Below are positions 27,437 through 35,077 of a stretch of 64,000 nt of DNA, one piece after another. The notes under the pieces are model-generated. The model made no database searches, was not told the DNA's origin, and saw nothing but the letters and a program-made list of their open reading frames with translations. How positions within the stretch are numbered: the first letter of the stretch is position 1; every line of letters begins with the position of its first letter. Where the stretch lies: the NCBI RefSeq assembly GCF_001675045.1, contig NZ_LYPA01000045.1:49356-113355 (forward strand). The letters run 5' to 3'. The stretch is from Paenibacillus oryzae. GTDB taxonomy: Bacteria > Bacillota > Bacilli > Paenibacillales > Paenibacillaceae. Both the position numbers and the translations under genes were made by a program.

Positions 27437-28693
27437 CTAAATGATTTCTTTTCTCCTTCGCAGGTAGATATACAGCACAACGCCGGCAACGGAGCTTAAA
27501 GCCGCGCACAGCCCAATAACACCATATCCCGCTTGCAGTCCCGCCAGAAGTCCCTCATGCGAATCTCCGCCCGAGAGGCCTTTGACAAGCTCAATAACGC
27601 CGCCGATCAAATAATTGCCGATGACGCTGCCCACCCCCATGAGCGTGACAATGATCGTAATCGCCGTGTCGCTGCTATTGGGGTATCGTTTGGCGATAAA
27701 AGCCATTACGGTAGGATAAATCATCGCAATCCCGACTCCGGCTGCCGCAAACAAAAAGGCCAGCTCCTCGCCCCCCAGAATAGCGGCAAAGGTACATAAA
27801 GCAGACAACCCGGAAAAAATAATGAGCGACAAAACAAAACCGATCCTGTCCGTCAGCGGCCCAAGCAGCAGCCTTGCCAGCGCAAAACAGAGAAAAAAGG
27901 CAGACAGCATGCCCGAGGCCATAATCGTGTCCCACCTGTACGCTTTCTCCAGAAAGTTGACAAGCCAGCCGCCAACTGCCAGCTCCGAAACTACGCCAAA
28001 GGACAAAATAAGCACCATTAGCCATAACACACGGTCCTTCAGCAGCGTTTTCATCGGAACGCGATCCTCATGCTTAACCTCGTCGCCCGGAAACTTGCTG
28101 ACCAGCGCAAAGCCAATCGGGATTAGCGACAGCATGAGCACAGCCATATACATTCCGCGCCAATCCAGCGTATAGCCGTTTATCGTCAGCTTCATCAGTC
28201 CCGTCGCGATGAGCGGCGCAACCGTTGAGCTGAGTCCATAAAACCCATGGGTCAGGTTCATCATCATGCCTGTATTTTTTACGAAGATACGCGCTCCCAG
28301 CACAGCTAATCCAATCTCCAGCATACCGTTTCCGATGTACATCAGAAAGTAAGACGACGAAAACAAAGCATATTGCTGCGAGACAAAAATAAATACGCCG
28401 GATAATGCCATCAGTCCAAAAGAAACGACAGTAACGGCTTTAATCCCCCATATCCGGGTCAAATATCCCGTAAACGAACAAGCGATCAGATACCCTAACG
28501 CATTCAACGACAGCAAGGTGCCAAGCTGCGATTCATTCAGCATGAAGTCAAATTGAATTCGCGGAATCGCCGGACCTTTAATATTTTCCGAAAATCCAAA
28601 TATGATAAAGCCTATAAAAATGGTAGCAAGCTGCAACGCATATATTTTGTTGAAGCCGCTTTTTTGTTTTGCGATCTTTCCAGGTTCGCCCAC
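27437..28693 (-). CDS. MFS transporter, FHS (fucose permease)-like
   Basis: The 418-residue protein has 12 hydrophobic segments and a charged central loop (about 205-225). The N-half has the GFSENIKGPAIPRIQ start and the SLNALGYLIACSFTGYL segment. The NLTHGFYGLSSTVAPL motif in TM5 suggests the sugar-permease (FHS) type of MFS. The substrate cannot be told. The start is GTG with AAGGAG nine bases upstream. It appears to be a single-gene unit with the repeat field downstream. Confidence 0.85.
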   Translation of the reverse strand: MGEPGKIAKQKSGFNKIYALQLATIFIGFIIFGFSENIKGPAIPRIQFDFMLNESQLGTLLSLNALGYLIACSFTGYLTRIWGIKAVTVVSFGLMALSGVFIFVSQQYALFSSSYFLMYIGNGMLEIGLAVLGARIFVKNTGMMMNLTHGFYGLSSTVAPLIATGLMKLTINGYTLDWRGMYMAVLMLSLIPIGFALVSKFPGDEVKHEDRVPMKTLLKDRVLWLMVLILSFGVVSELAVGGWLVNFLEKAYRWDTIMASGMLSAFFLCFALARLLLGPLTDRIGFVLSLIIFSGLSALCTFAAILGGEELAFLFAAAGVGIAMIYPTVMAFIAKRYPNSSDTAITIIVTLMGVGSVIGNYLIGGVIELVKGLSGGDSHEGLLAGLQAGYGVIGLCAALSSVAGVVLYIYLRRRKEII

Positions 28694-28823
28694 TTTGTTT
28701 TGCTCCTTCAGCTTTGTTGGTCAACTAGCTTTCTTCTACACTGATTATAAGGGAAAGATAAATGGGGGGAAATAAGTACGGAGATGAAAATAATTATAGA
28801 TAAAAGATCAGGCCATATAATAA

Positions 28824-28874
28824 ACAAAAGACCCGCAAGAAAGGCACTTCAGGAGTGCTCCTCTTGCGGGTCTT
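28824..28874 (-). terminator. Terminator of the rpsF-ssb-rpsR operon
   Basis: AAGACCCGCAAGA pairs with TCTTGCGGGTCTT, with a second inner stem (GGAGCACT), followed on the minus strand by TTTTGTTT. A second hairpin precedes it. Confidence 0.88.
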
Positions 28875-28890
28875 TGCTTCGCCGGAATGA

Positions 28891-28927
28891 AACAGGCTGT
28901 CTCGCCTAAGAAGGGAGACAGCCTGTT
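28891..28927 (-). other. Perfect 13-bp hairpin after rpsR
   Basis: AACAGGCTGTCTC and GAGACAGCCTGTT form a perfect stem with an 11-base loop, 33 bases past the rpsR stop and just before the operon terminator. It has no T-run and may stabilise the 3' end of the message. Confidence 0.6.
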
Positions 28928-28959
28928 ATCAGACATCAGCTCTTTACTGCTTATTCAAC

Positions 28960-29244
28960 CTATTCAGTTGTGTAAGGCAGCAAAGCGATCTGACGGGAAC
29001 GTTTAATGGCAATTGTCAGCAAGCGTTGGTATTTCGCGCTTGTGCCAGTTACACGACGTGGCAAGATTTTGCCGCGCTCGCTAATAAACTTCTTGAGCAG
29101 ATCCGTGTCTTTATAATCAATGTGAGTAATTTTGTTTACAGTGAAGAAACAAACTTTACGGCGTTTGTTGCGTCCGCCTTTACGTCCGCTGAACTTACGC
29201 TCTGGACGCTCGTCGCCGCCGTTCTCTCTTGGTTTGAAAGCCAT
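28960..29244 (-). CDS. rpsR: 30S ribosomal protein S18
   Basis: The 94-residue protein starts at the ATG at 29244, which has AAGGAGG at the right distance. It shows the S18 core [39 protein letters not shown] and the end [11 protein letters not shown]. The N-terminal ~28 residues are a Lys/Arg/Gly-rich extension longer than in Escherichia coli but usual in Paenibacillus-type sequences. S18 pairs with S6 on the platform of the 30S subunit. It has a single Cys, not the four-Cys zinc site. It is the last gene of rpsF-ssb-rpsR. Confidence 0.97.
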   Translation of the reverse strand: MAFKPRENGGDERPERKFSGRKGGRNKRRKVCFFTVNKITHIDYKDTDLLKKFISERGKILPRRVTGTSAKYQRLLTIAIKRSRQIALLPYTTE

Positions 29245-29271
29245 GGTGTACATCCTCCTTGTCGTTGATAT

Positions 29272-29811
29272 TTAAAATGGCAGATCATCTTCGGAAATGT
29301 CAATCGGGCGACCGTCATCCTTAAAAGGATCATTATTGCTATCGTTCCGTGATGAATTGCCGGATCGGTTTCCACCGCCGTAGGATGAGCCGGACGAGCT
29401 GCCTCCGCCGCCGTAGCCGCCTGAGTTGCCGCCCCCGCCGCTGCTGTATCCTCCACCGCCGCCATTATCCTCGCGAGGCGCTCCGCCTTCCCGATTGGAC
29501 TCCAGGAACCGGACATTGTCTGCTATAACTTCCGTTACATAGACGCGCTTGCCCTCATTGTTCTCGTAGTTCCGCACTTGAATTCGGCCCTCAACCGCCG
29601 TAAGGCGGCCTTTGCGCAAGTAATTGGCACAGGTTTCAGCCAGCTGACGCCAGGTTACAACTGGAATAAAATCCGCTTCCCGCTCTCCTTGACCCGACGA
29701 GAACGGCCGATCTACAGCCAGCGTAAATTGCGTAACCGCAACGCCCGCGGGTGTATACCGAAGCTCGGGATCTCTCGTCAATCTGCCGATCAGAATTACA
29801 CGGTTCAACAT
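29272..29811 (-). CDS. ssb: Single-stranded DNA-binding protein
   Basis: The 179-residue protein has the OB-fold (1-105) with [20 protein letters not shown] and [19 protein letters not shown] long Gly/Ser/Asn-rich linker follows (about 106-160), then the acidic tip ISEDDLPF that recruits replication and repair partners. The ATG at 29811 has GGGGAGGG upstream; an in-frame ATG eight codons earlier is not conserved. It sits between rpsF and rpsR as in other Firmicutes. Confidence 0.97.
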   Translation of the reverse strand: MLNRVILIGRLTRDPELRYTPAGVAVTQFTLAVDRPFSSGQGEREADFIPVVTWRQLAETCANYLRKGRLTAVEGRIQVRNYENNEGKRVYVTEVIADNVRFLESNREGGAPREDNGGGGGYSSGGGGNSGGYGGGGSSSGSSYGGGNRSGNSSRNDSNNDPFKDDGRPIDISEDDLPF

Positions 29812-29851
29812 GCTTTCGCCCTCCCCATTGGACAATCCTGCGTAAACGCGA

Positions 29852-30136
29852 CTAAGCTACGTCTCTGACGATCAACGAACGGATAACTTCATCCGAAATC
29901 TTCATCAAACGGTCAAGTTCATTAACAACTTCAGTTGTTGCGTTGAAATGAACCAAAACGAAATAACCGTCACGAAGCTTGTTGATCTCATACGCAAGAC
30001 GACGTTTGCCGATCACATCAGATTTAATGACCTCGCCGCCGTTGGAGATGATGCCATTGAACTTATCAACGAGAGCTTGAACGTTTTCTTGCTCTACGTC
30101 TGGACGAATGATGTACATCACTTCATATTTGCGCAT
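29852..30136 (-). CDS. rpsF: 30S ribosomal protein S6
   Basis: The 94-residue protein has the S6 fold pattern [19 protein letters not shown] and the [20 protein letters not shown] block. S6 binds S18 and helix 23 of 16S rRNA. The start has AAGGAGGTG upstream. It heads the operon rpsF-ssb-rpsR. A promoter and possible S6:S18-binding leader lie upstream. Confidence 0.97.
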   Translation of the reverse strand: MRKYEVMYIIRPDVEQENVQALVDKFNGIISNGGEVIKSDVIGKRRLAYEINKLRDGYFVLVHFNATTEVVNELDRLMKISDEVIRSLIVRDVA

Positions 30137-30237
30137 TGTGTTTCACCTCCTTTTGGACTAACGGCCCCATAAAATGGAGCAAGGAACGAGCTAGGCTCGC
30201 ATCCTTTTACTATATCAAAATGTACTGCCTATGGCAA
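30137..30237 (-). promoter_or_regulatory. rpsF promoter and 5' leader
   Basis: On the minus strand TTGCCA (30237-30232) and TATAGT (30214-30209) are 17 bases apart. The transcribed leader of about 65 bases has a GCGAGCCTAGCTCG hairpin and a GGGGCCGTTAGTCC segment just before the ribosome site. S6:S18 is known to bind such CCG-containing leaders to repress its own operon; I cannot confirm the fold here. Confidence 0.6.
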
Positions 30238-30386
30238 GTGCCTTTCTAGCTGCTGCATCCGCAGCGGTTACGTCTGAATCCGTTAAAGCCATATCCGTAA
30301 ACTGCTATTCATACCGCAGCCTCCCCCGGTTCAAACTAATGCAGGCAGGACACAGAAAAAAATAATGGACAGCCGGAGGTAACAGT

Positions 30387-30569
30387 ATGGGTGAATGGAC
30401 CTTATTTTCGCCAGGCGATAAAGCGCCCAATGACGGTACGTATATTGAAGACGGCGTCAATTCCTTCCACATGGGAATTCAAAACCCGCAAAAGGTGGAA
30501 TTGCGCAAGGGCCAGCGTTTCCCCGAAACAAGCAATCACGAGCGCAAATGGAAGCGGATGGGACATTAA
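30387..30569 (+). CDS. YjzC family small protein
   Basis: The 60-residue product matches the YjzC pattern: PGDKAPNDGTYIEDG, a middle NPQKVELRKGQRFPET, and a basic end NHERKWKRMG. The family is common in spore-forming bacilli and its function is unknown. The ATG has GGAGG eight bases upstream. Confidence 0.85.
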   Translation: MGEWTLFSPGDKAPNDGTYIEDGVNSFHMGIQNPQKVELRKGQRFPETSNHERKWKRMGH

Positions 30570-30599
30570 AAAATTTTTTTGCACTGCATAAGTTTCAGC

Positions 30600-30884
30600 A
30601 AGATGGCCATCCTAAGGACTGACGGTGGAAGAGAGGTGTGGTTCCGTTGGACCAGTTGGTGCAAGGAAAGCATTTGTATTTCATCCGGTGCATGTAAAAG
30701 CGAAGATGTCTTTTGAGAACAACGATGTTCTTTAAAGACAGCATTTGCAAGGAGTTGAAATGAGGCTGAGGCGTTAGCCTGTTGTTCTTCAATTCGATGT
30801 CCGGCAGCACGTGAGAAGGATTACGTTTGAACATCAATTTACACCGTCGAGGAAGAGGGCTCCTAAAAAGGGCCCTCTTTTCTT
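30600..30884 (+). promoter_or_regulatory. Possible leader-peptide attenuator upstream of the glycosyltransferase gene
   Basis: The 395-base gap after yjzC holds no gene of normal size. At 30760-30777 a five-codon ORF (MRLRR, stop) has a perfect AAGGAG five bases upstream. About 75 bases later a GC-rich stem (AAGAGGGC / GCCCTCTT, 30853-30879) is followed by TTTTCTT, a terminator, 80 bases before the next gene. A mini-ORF followed by a terminator is the layout of ribosome-mediated attenuators. I could not identify a competing antiterminator stem, so this may instead be a small RNA with its own terminator. Confidence 0.4.
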
Positions 30885-30965
30885 ATTGGATTTACATTGT
30901 CGTTATTCTGTATTACAGTGAATGGATGGCCTTATCTTCAATTACTTTTTATAGGAGAAAAATAT

Positions 30966-32516
30966 ATGACTTTGCAAAACATTCGTACCTTTTGCCATCG
31001 TTCAATCTGGATGATTCTGATGATTGTAGTTGTATTAATTGCGTTAGCTGCCAATACAAAATTTCTGCAAAATATTTATCAATATGTGGGACTGCCCTTA
31101 ACGATTATTTGCGGACTGCTTGCGGCAGGCGGCATCTGGGCAATTACATACTGCGTAAAACACGATAAATGGATGGTTCCGCTGCTGAAATCGTGGGGGC
31201 GGTGGCTCGCGGCAAGGCCGCTGTTCGTAACCATTGCGGTTGTTTCGTTTTCCATACTTGTTCGCGGCTTGTGGCTATACACCTTTCAGATTAACCAATT
31301 TGAATCCGACTTTGAAGCTTATTTCGAACGAGCCGTCAGCTATGCCGCAGGGATTTATTCCGTTGATGATTATTCGGCGTTATTTCCCCATGTATTCGGC
31401 TTTTCCTATGTGCTTGGCGCTGTTATGAAACTAGCTGGCACCACTATGCTAGTCTCGCAATTATTTAATGTAGTGCTATACATCCTGTCGATTGTGCTTC
31501 TCTGGGTTCTGTTTCCTGCGGCGCGTTATCCAGGCCGTTATCTGTTTTGCCTGTTCGTCATCAGCCTGTGGCCTTCATTCATTTATTTCAACACGTTCGC
31601 CAACACGGAATATATGTTTATTTTCTGCTTTTTGCTTTTTCTGCTTGTGCTTAAAGCAGCCTTTAAAGGCGCCTTTACGGCCCCGCTTCCCAAAATGGCT
31701 GCTTTGACCGCTCTGCTCCTCCTTATTGCTGCCTTCAGCAATTTTGTGCGGCCGATCGGAAGCATTCTCGTCATTATTTTTATCCTGGCTGTGTTGCTGT
31801 CTCCCGGTCCATGGCGATTGATTCAACGCGGCGTTTTGCTTCTGACAGGGCTGGTCATTTACGTTGGACTATCCTCGCTACTGAATGGCTTTGTCAGTGA
31901 TCATATCCAGCTGCAAGCGGCCAAAATGCCTATTGGCTTTAATGTGTTCGTGGGAACCAACCCTGATATGCAAGGAGAAGACCTCGGATTGTGGAACGCC
32001 GGTGACAGCCAGGCGCTAGGGCTGGTCTACAATGAGCTTGGCGATGCGCAAGCCGCTCACGATGTCATGCTGGATCGGAGCTGGGAACGTCTGCGGCATT
32101 GGTTTGGAAGCGGACAAGGCGTCTTCTTCCTTGCCAACAAGATTAAAACAGCATGGGGCACGGACGGCTGGGCGCTTCAGCTGATCGACGCTCATATGGC
32201 CTCCTATTCCAAGGATGCAGGCGCACACCAGCTTTACAACAAGCTTCATTTCAAGCTGTTAGGGCTAGGCGATCTTCTCTATACCATATTTCTTACCGCA
32301 GCAGCATGTGTGCTTTTCGTCAAGCTCAAGCGCTGCGGCTTCAAGCCTGGCGGAATGGTTCCGCTGGCAGCCGCCTTGTTCCTGATCGGCACCTTCCTGA
32401 TGCTGCTGCTTGTGGAGTCCGCTCCACGTTATCACGTTCCGGGTTTTATTGCGCTTTTGCTGGCTATTGCGGGCCCGCCGGACGAAACAAAAACCAGCAA
32501 GCCGCAACAAGCGTAA
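30966..32516 (+). CDS. Membrane glycosyltransferase (GT39/ArnT-like)
   Basis: I use the ATG at 30966 (AGGAG upstream), giving 516 residues. The protein has about 11 membrane helices. The first large outside loop has the acidic motif QFESDFEAYFERA, like the catalytic Asp/Glu loop of GT-C fold enzymes that use polyprenyl-phosphate sugars. A ~130-residue outside part (FVGTNPDMQGEDLGLWNAGD) follows later. Such proteins add sugars to wall polymers, lipids or proteins. The acceptor is unknown. No partner genes are adjacent; a possible attenuator lies upstream. Confidence 0.8.
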   Translation: MTLQNIRTFCHRSIWMILMIVVVLIALAANTKFLQNIYQYVGLPLTIICGLLAAGGIWAITYCVKHDKWMVPLLKSWGRWLAARPLFVTIAVVSFSILVRGLWLYTFQINQFESDFEAYFERAVSYAAGIYSVDDYSALFPHVFGFSYVLGAVMKLAGTTMLVSQLFNVVLYILSIVLLWVLFPAARYPGRYLFCLFVISLWPSFIYFNTFANTEYMFIFCFLLFLLVLKAAFKGAFTAPLPKMAALTALLLLIAAFSNFVRPIGSILVIIFILAVLLSPGPWRLIQRGVLLLTGLVIYVGLSSLLNGFVSDHIQLQAAKMPIGFNVFVGTNPDMQGEDLGLWNAGDSQALGLVYNELGDAQAAHDVMLDRSWERLRHWFGSGQGVFFLANKIKTAWGTDGWALQLIDAHMASYSKDAGAHQLYNKLHFKLLGLGDLLYTIFLTAAACVLFVKLKRCGFKPGGMVPLAAALFLIGTFLMLLLVESAPRYHVPGFIALLLAIAGPPDETKTSKPQQA

Positions 32517-32600
32517 CTCTCAACTTGGTCTTTAAAAACACATAGATTGCGGTTATGATGAAATCCGTATGTTCTAATTTAAAGCCGAGGTGAAATCAAC

Positions 32601-32981
32601 ATGAGAAAGCAAGTTTTTACGGGATCGCCTTGGGAACCGGTTGTTGGATATTGCCGGGCTATTCGGGTCGGCAATATCATCGAGGTCGCAGGTACAACAG
32701 CAATGAAAGACGGAGAGGTCGTTGGCGTTGACTCGCCGTATGAGCAAACCCGCTTCGTTCTGCAGACGATTGAACAAGCCTTAAAGGAGCTGGGAGCGGA
32801 GCTTTCCAACGTTACGCGAACGCGCATGTTCGTAACGGATATTTCCCGCTGGGAGGAAGTCGGCAAAGCGCATGGCGAGTTTTTCGGGAGCATCCAGCCC
32901 GTTGCCACTATGGTAGAGGTCAAGGCGCTTATTAACCCGCTGCTGCTCGTTGAAATCGAGGTCCAGGCCGTTCTGGATTAG
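32601..32981 (+). CDS. RidA/YjgF family protein
   Basis: The 126-residue protein has the YjgF/YER057c/UK114 trimeric fold pattern, including VAGTTAMKDGEVVG and RTRMFVTDISRWEEVG. The end VKALINPLLLVEIEVQAVL corresponds to the family Glu-containing end. In RidA proper an Arg near position 105 binds the carboxylate of 2-iminoacids; here the equivalent position near KALINP lacks it, so this is probably a RidA paralogue (Rid-like subfamily) without confirmed deaminase activity. Start ATG with GAGGTGA upstream. Confidence 0.85.
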   Translation: MRKQVFTGSPWEPVVGYCRAIRVGNIIEVAGTTAMKDGEVVGVDSPYEQTRFVLQTIEQALKELGAELSNVTRTRMFVTDISRWEEVGKAHGEFFGSIQPVATMVEVKALINPLLLVEIEVQAVLD

Positions 32982-32988
32982 CAGTAAT

Positions 32989-33019
32989 AAAGCCCCGCTT
33001 GCGTTTCGGCGGGGCTTTA
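32989..33019. terminator. Bidirectional terminator between ridA-like and zinc-ribbon genes
   Basis: AAAGCCCCGC and GCGGGGCTTT form a 10-bp stem with flanking A/T runs on both sides. The genes at 32601-32981 and 33045-33794 converge on it. Confidence 0.88.
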
Positions 33020-33044
33020 TCAAGTACCGGATGAACTGGAGGAG

Positions 33045-33794
33045 TTAATTCTTCCAGTTCATATTTATTTTACCTGAGCTTTTTTCTCCATAAAGCTTGA
33101 TAACCACCCTGCTTTTATCCGGGTATTGAGACAAGTCCCATATAAACTCATCGGTCAGCTCATTTAAGGAAACTCGCTTAACCTCCTCGCCGTCTACCGT
33201 AATGCCAAGCTCAGCCGTTCCCTTCGTAATAGAGGCCTCCATCCTGAACGTTTGTGGCTTCCCGTCCTTGATCGTAATTGCACGCGCCTTCTCGCCATCA
33301 AAGTAACGAAATGAAAGCTTCCATACGCCTGGTCTCATCGTTTGTGTTTGAAACAGCGATACGTTTTTGGAGGTGAACATTTCCGGCTGCTCCATGCCAA
33401 CGGCAACCCCAGCGCCGATCATTGTAGCAACGGTGATGCCTACACATGCCAGCGCCACGACCAGAGGCGCTTTTCCTGTCTTTTTACCTGTTGTTAATGG
33501 TAAATGTGCAGAGTTCTGATAATCGCGCATATCCGCGCCGCAATTGGAACAAAACGGTTTGCTGGCCTCTGTTTTTTGACCACATGTCGGACACATTGCT
33601 TTATGCTGTTTTCGGGCAATCAGGAGGTATAAAAGGAAGCCAATCAGGTTGGGCACCAATACAACAATAGCCGTCCACATCCCCGCTTCCAGCCCTCTCG
33701 CTCTGGCATCCCTATAGGTCCATACCCCGAGGCCGGTCATCGTCCCAATAACAGCCAAAAAAGCAACGCCGATCAATATAAACATTAATAGCAT
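33045..33794 (-). CDS. Zinc-ribbon membrane protein in an ECF sigma cluster
   Basis: I use the ATG at 33794 (AAGGAGG upstream); the longer frame is the other reading frame of the neighbouring gene. The 249-residue product has two membrane helices (about 4-24 and 39-60), a zinc ribbon with CPTC (68-71) and CSNC (82-85), a third membrane helix (about 109-131) and an outside beta-rich domain of ~115 residues. It overlaps the preceding gene by 10 bases, so it is in the operon with the sigma factor at 34107 and is a candidate target or regulator. No family name for the outside domain. Confidence 0.75.
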   Translation of the reverse strand: MLLMFILIGVAFLAVIGTMTGLGVWTYRDARARGLEAGMWTAIVVLVPNLIGFLLYLLIARKQHKAMCPTCGQKTEASKPFCSNCGADMRDYQNSAHLPLTTGKKTGKAPLVVALACVGITVATMIGAGVAVGMEQPEMFTSKNVSLFQTQTMRPGVWKLSFRYFDGEKARAITIKDGKPQTFRMEASITKGTAELGITVDGEEVKRVSLNELTDEFIWDLSQYPDKSRVVIKLYGEKSSGKINMNWKN

Positions 33795-34141
33795 GTTTCT
33801 CCATCCTCCTTCCCTTTTTGCAACACTCTGGCTACGATAGTCAATAGAACAGCGCTGGCCATCAGTATGGAGCCGCCGACTATGGAGAGCTGTGCCAGCA
33901 AGCTGCCTGGCAGCATTAGCTGCACGGCTATGATTAAACCGGCAGATTGCAAACCTCCCGCAACAGCCGGTATCCAATAAGGAAGACGCCATGCTGGCTT
34001 TCTATCCCGGATTTTGGAAATCAATTCTGCCTGAAGGGCCTGCGGCGGCTCCTCCTCGATCCATAGCGATTCCTGAAGCAGCTCCTCCCATTGCTGATCC
34101 TGGGAATCAGCGCCCGAATACATTTTTTTCGTCATGTCCAA
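33785..34141 (-). CDS. Probable membrane anti-sigma-like protein
   Basis: The 118-residue product has an acidic cytoplasmic part (1-60) with a short helical stretch (EELLQESLWIEEEPPQALQA) and two membrane helices (about 60-78 and 85-107). It overlaps the sigma gene end by 35 bases, typical of a sigma/anti-sigma pair. The cytoplasmic part lacks the zinc-binding HxxxCxxC motif of ZAS anti-sigma factors. The anti-sigma role is inferred from context. Confidence 0.6.
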   Translation of the reverse strand: MDMTKKMYSGADSQDQQWEELLQESLWIEEEPPQALQAELISKIRDRKPAWRLPYWIPAVAGGLQSAGLIIAVQLMLPGSLLAQLSIVGGSILMASAVLLTIVARVLQKGKEDGETCY

Positions 34142-34652
34142 TTCCCTCCAATTCCTTCTTTAATTGCTGCCTCGCTTGATGAAGTCTGCTTTTTACCGTA
34201 CCTTGCGGAATGCCGAGCAATCGGGCGATTTCCACAGTGGACAACTGGCCCATATATTGCAGCAGTACCGGCACTCGCAAATTGTCGGGCAAATGCTCCA
34301 CCAGCATGCGGATATCTGCCTGGAGCTGCTTTTTTTCCATTTCATTTTCTGTTGTTCCGGCAGTAGCAACCGAGCTGATATCCCCGTCCATATCCTGAAT
34401 CGGCGCGATTCGTTGTCTTCGGGCATATTTCCTCGTTTCATCCCGCCAGATGCGTGCGGCAATCGCCATCAAAAAACCTGCGGGATTATGATCCATATCC
34501 ATCTGCCGGGGCATAACAAGCACCCGCAAAAAGGTTTGCTGGTACAAGTCATCGGCATCGCTTTGCTTCAAAGCCAGCTTGCGGCAGAAGGCATAAATCC
34601 GGCTTCCGTAAAGCCGCACCAGCCTCTCTGCTTCCTGCCCCTCCATCGGCAT
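34107..34652 (-). CDS. ECF RNA polymerase sigma factor
   Basis: The 181-residue product has sigma region 2 (about 13-80; IYAFCRKLALKQSDADDLYQ, with QTFLRVLVM) and region 4 (about 118-170; LPDNLRVPVLLQYMGQLS and the HTH VEIARLLGIPQGTVKSRLHQ). ECF sigma factors direct RNA polymerase to stress or envelope genes on signal. The ATG has GGGGGTGG upstream. Two overlapping downstream genes probably form its regulatory unit. It resembles the truncated sigma gene at 15123. Confidence 0.9.
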   Translation of the reverse strand: MPMEGQEAERLVRLYGSRIYAFCRKLALKQSDADDLYQQTFLRVLVMPRQMDMDHNPAGFLMAIAARIWRDETRKYARRQRIAPIQDMDGDISSVATAGTTENEMEKKQLQADIRMLVEHLPDNLRVPVLLQYMGQLSTVEIARLLGIPQGTVKSRLHQARQQLKKELEGIGHDEKNVFGR

Positions 34653-34710
34653 ATTTCCACCCCCTCAATTAGCTATCTGCACAACTGGCTAAACGGTTCG
34701 CCAAAACACA

Positions 34711-34744
34711 AAAAAACCTCCTACATGTCGATGTAGAAGGTTTC
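34711..34744 (-). terminator. Terminator after tRNA-Ser
   Basis: The minus-strand stem AACCTTCTACAT / ATGTAGGAGGTT with a CGAC loop is followed by TTTTTT. It starts about 17 bases past the tRNA 3' end. Confidence 0.9.
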
Positions 34745-34760
34745 TGTCATTTCTAGAGTA

Positions 34761-34848
34761 CGGAGAGGGTGGGATTCGAACCCACGCACGCTTTGACACG
34801 CCTAGCTGATTTCGAGTCAGCCCCCTTGGGCCTCTTGGGTACCTCTCC
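34761..34848 (-). tRNA. tRNA-Ser (anticodon CGA)
   Basis: The minus strand folds as a class II tRNA: acceptor GGAGAGG with CCTCTCC, discriminator G, anticodon stem GCTGA/TCAGC with loop CTCGAAA (anticodon CGA, reads UCG), a long variable arm (TAGGCGTGTCAAAGCGTG region) and T-arm GTGGGTTCGAATCCCAC. CCA is not encoded. A terminator follows, so it is a single-gene unit. Confidence 0.96.
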
Positions 34849-34961
34849 GCAATAATAGCGGCACAAGAAAGATTGTACCATAGCAGGGATGAGCTTTGCA
34901 AGCGAATTGTACTAATCCGGGACTCATTTTGAGAATGGCATAAGACCATGTTTTTCGACGC

Positions 34962-35012
34962 TTGACAAACCACTACATGATGTAGTAGTTTATATTCACT
35001 ACGCGACGTAGT
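34962..35012 (+). promoter_or_regulatory. Promoter with two BlaI/MecI-type operators (solute-binding protein gene)
   Basis: TTGACA at 34962-34967 and a -10 candidate TAGTTT (34986-34991) flank operator 1, ACTACATGATGTAGT (34972-34986). Operator 2, ACTACGCGACGTAGT, is at 34998-35012. Both fit ACTAC-N5-GTAGT and are 26 bases apart, centre to centre. The known BlaI/MecI core is TACA-N2-TGTA, so these are close relatives. Binding would block the promoter and start site. Confidence 0.8.
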
Positions 35013-35077
35013 AATAAAATGTGTGACGTTATGGACGCATAACGTACCGGAACTGCTTAAGGAAAGGTTGAAGGTTT

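Noticed and set aside
30827..31168. Plus-strand ORF beginning at a TTG over the leader terminator
   Set aside because: The ORF is in a different frame from the glycosyltransferase, its latter half is the shadow frame of that gene, and the terminator hairpin lies within it.
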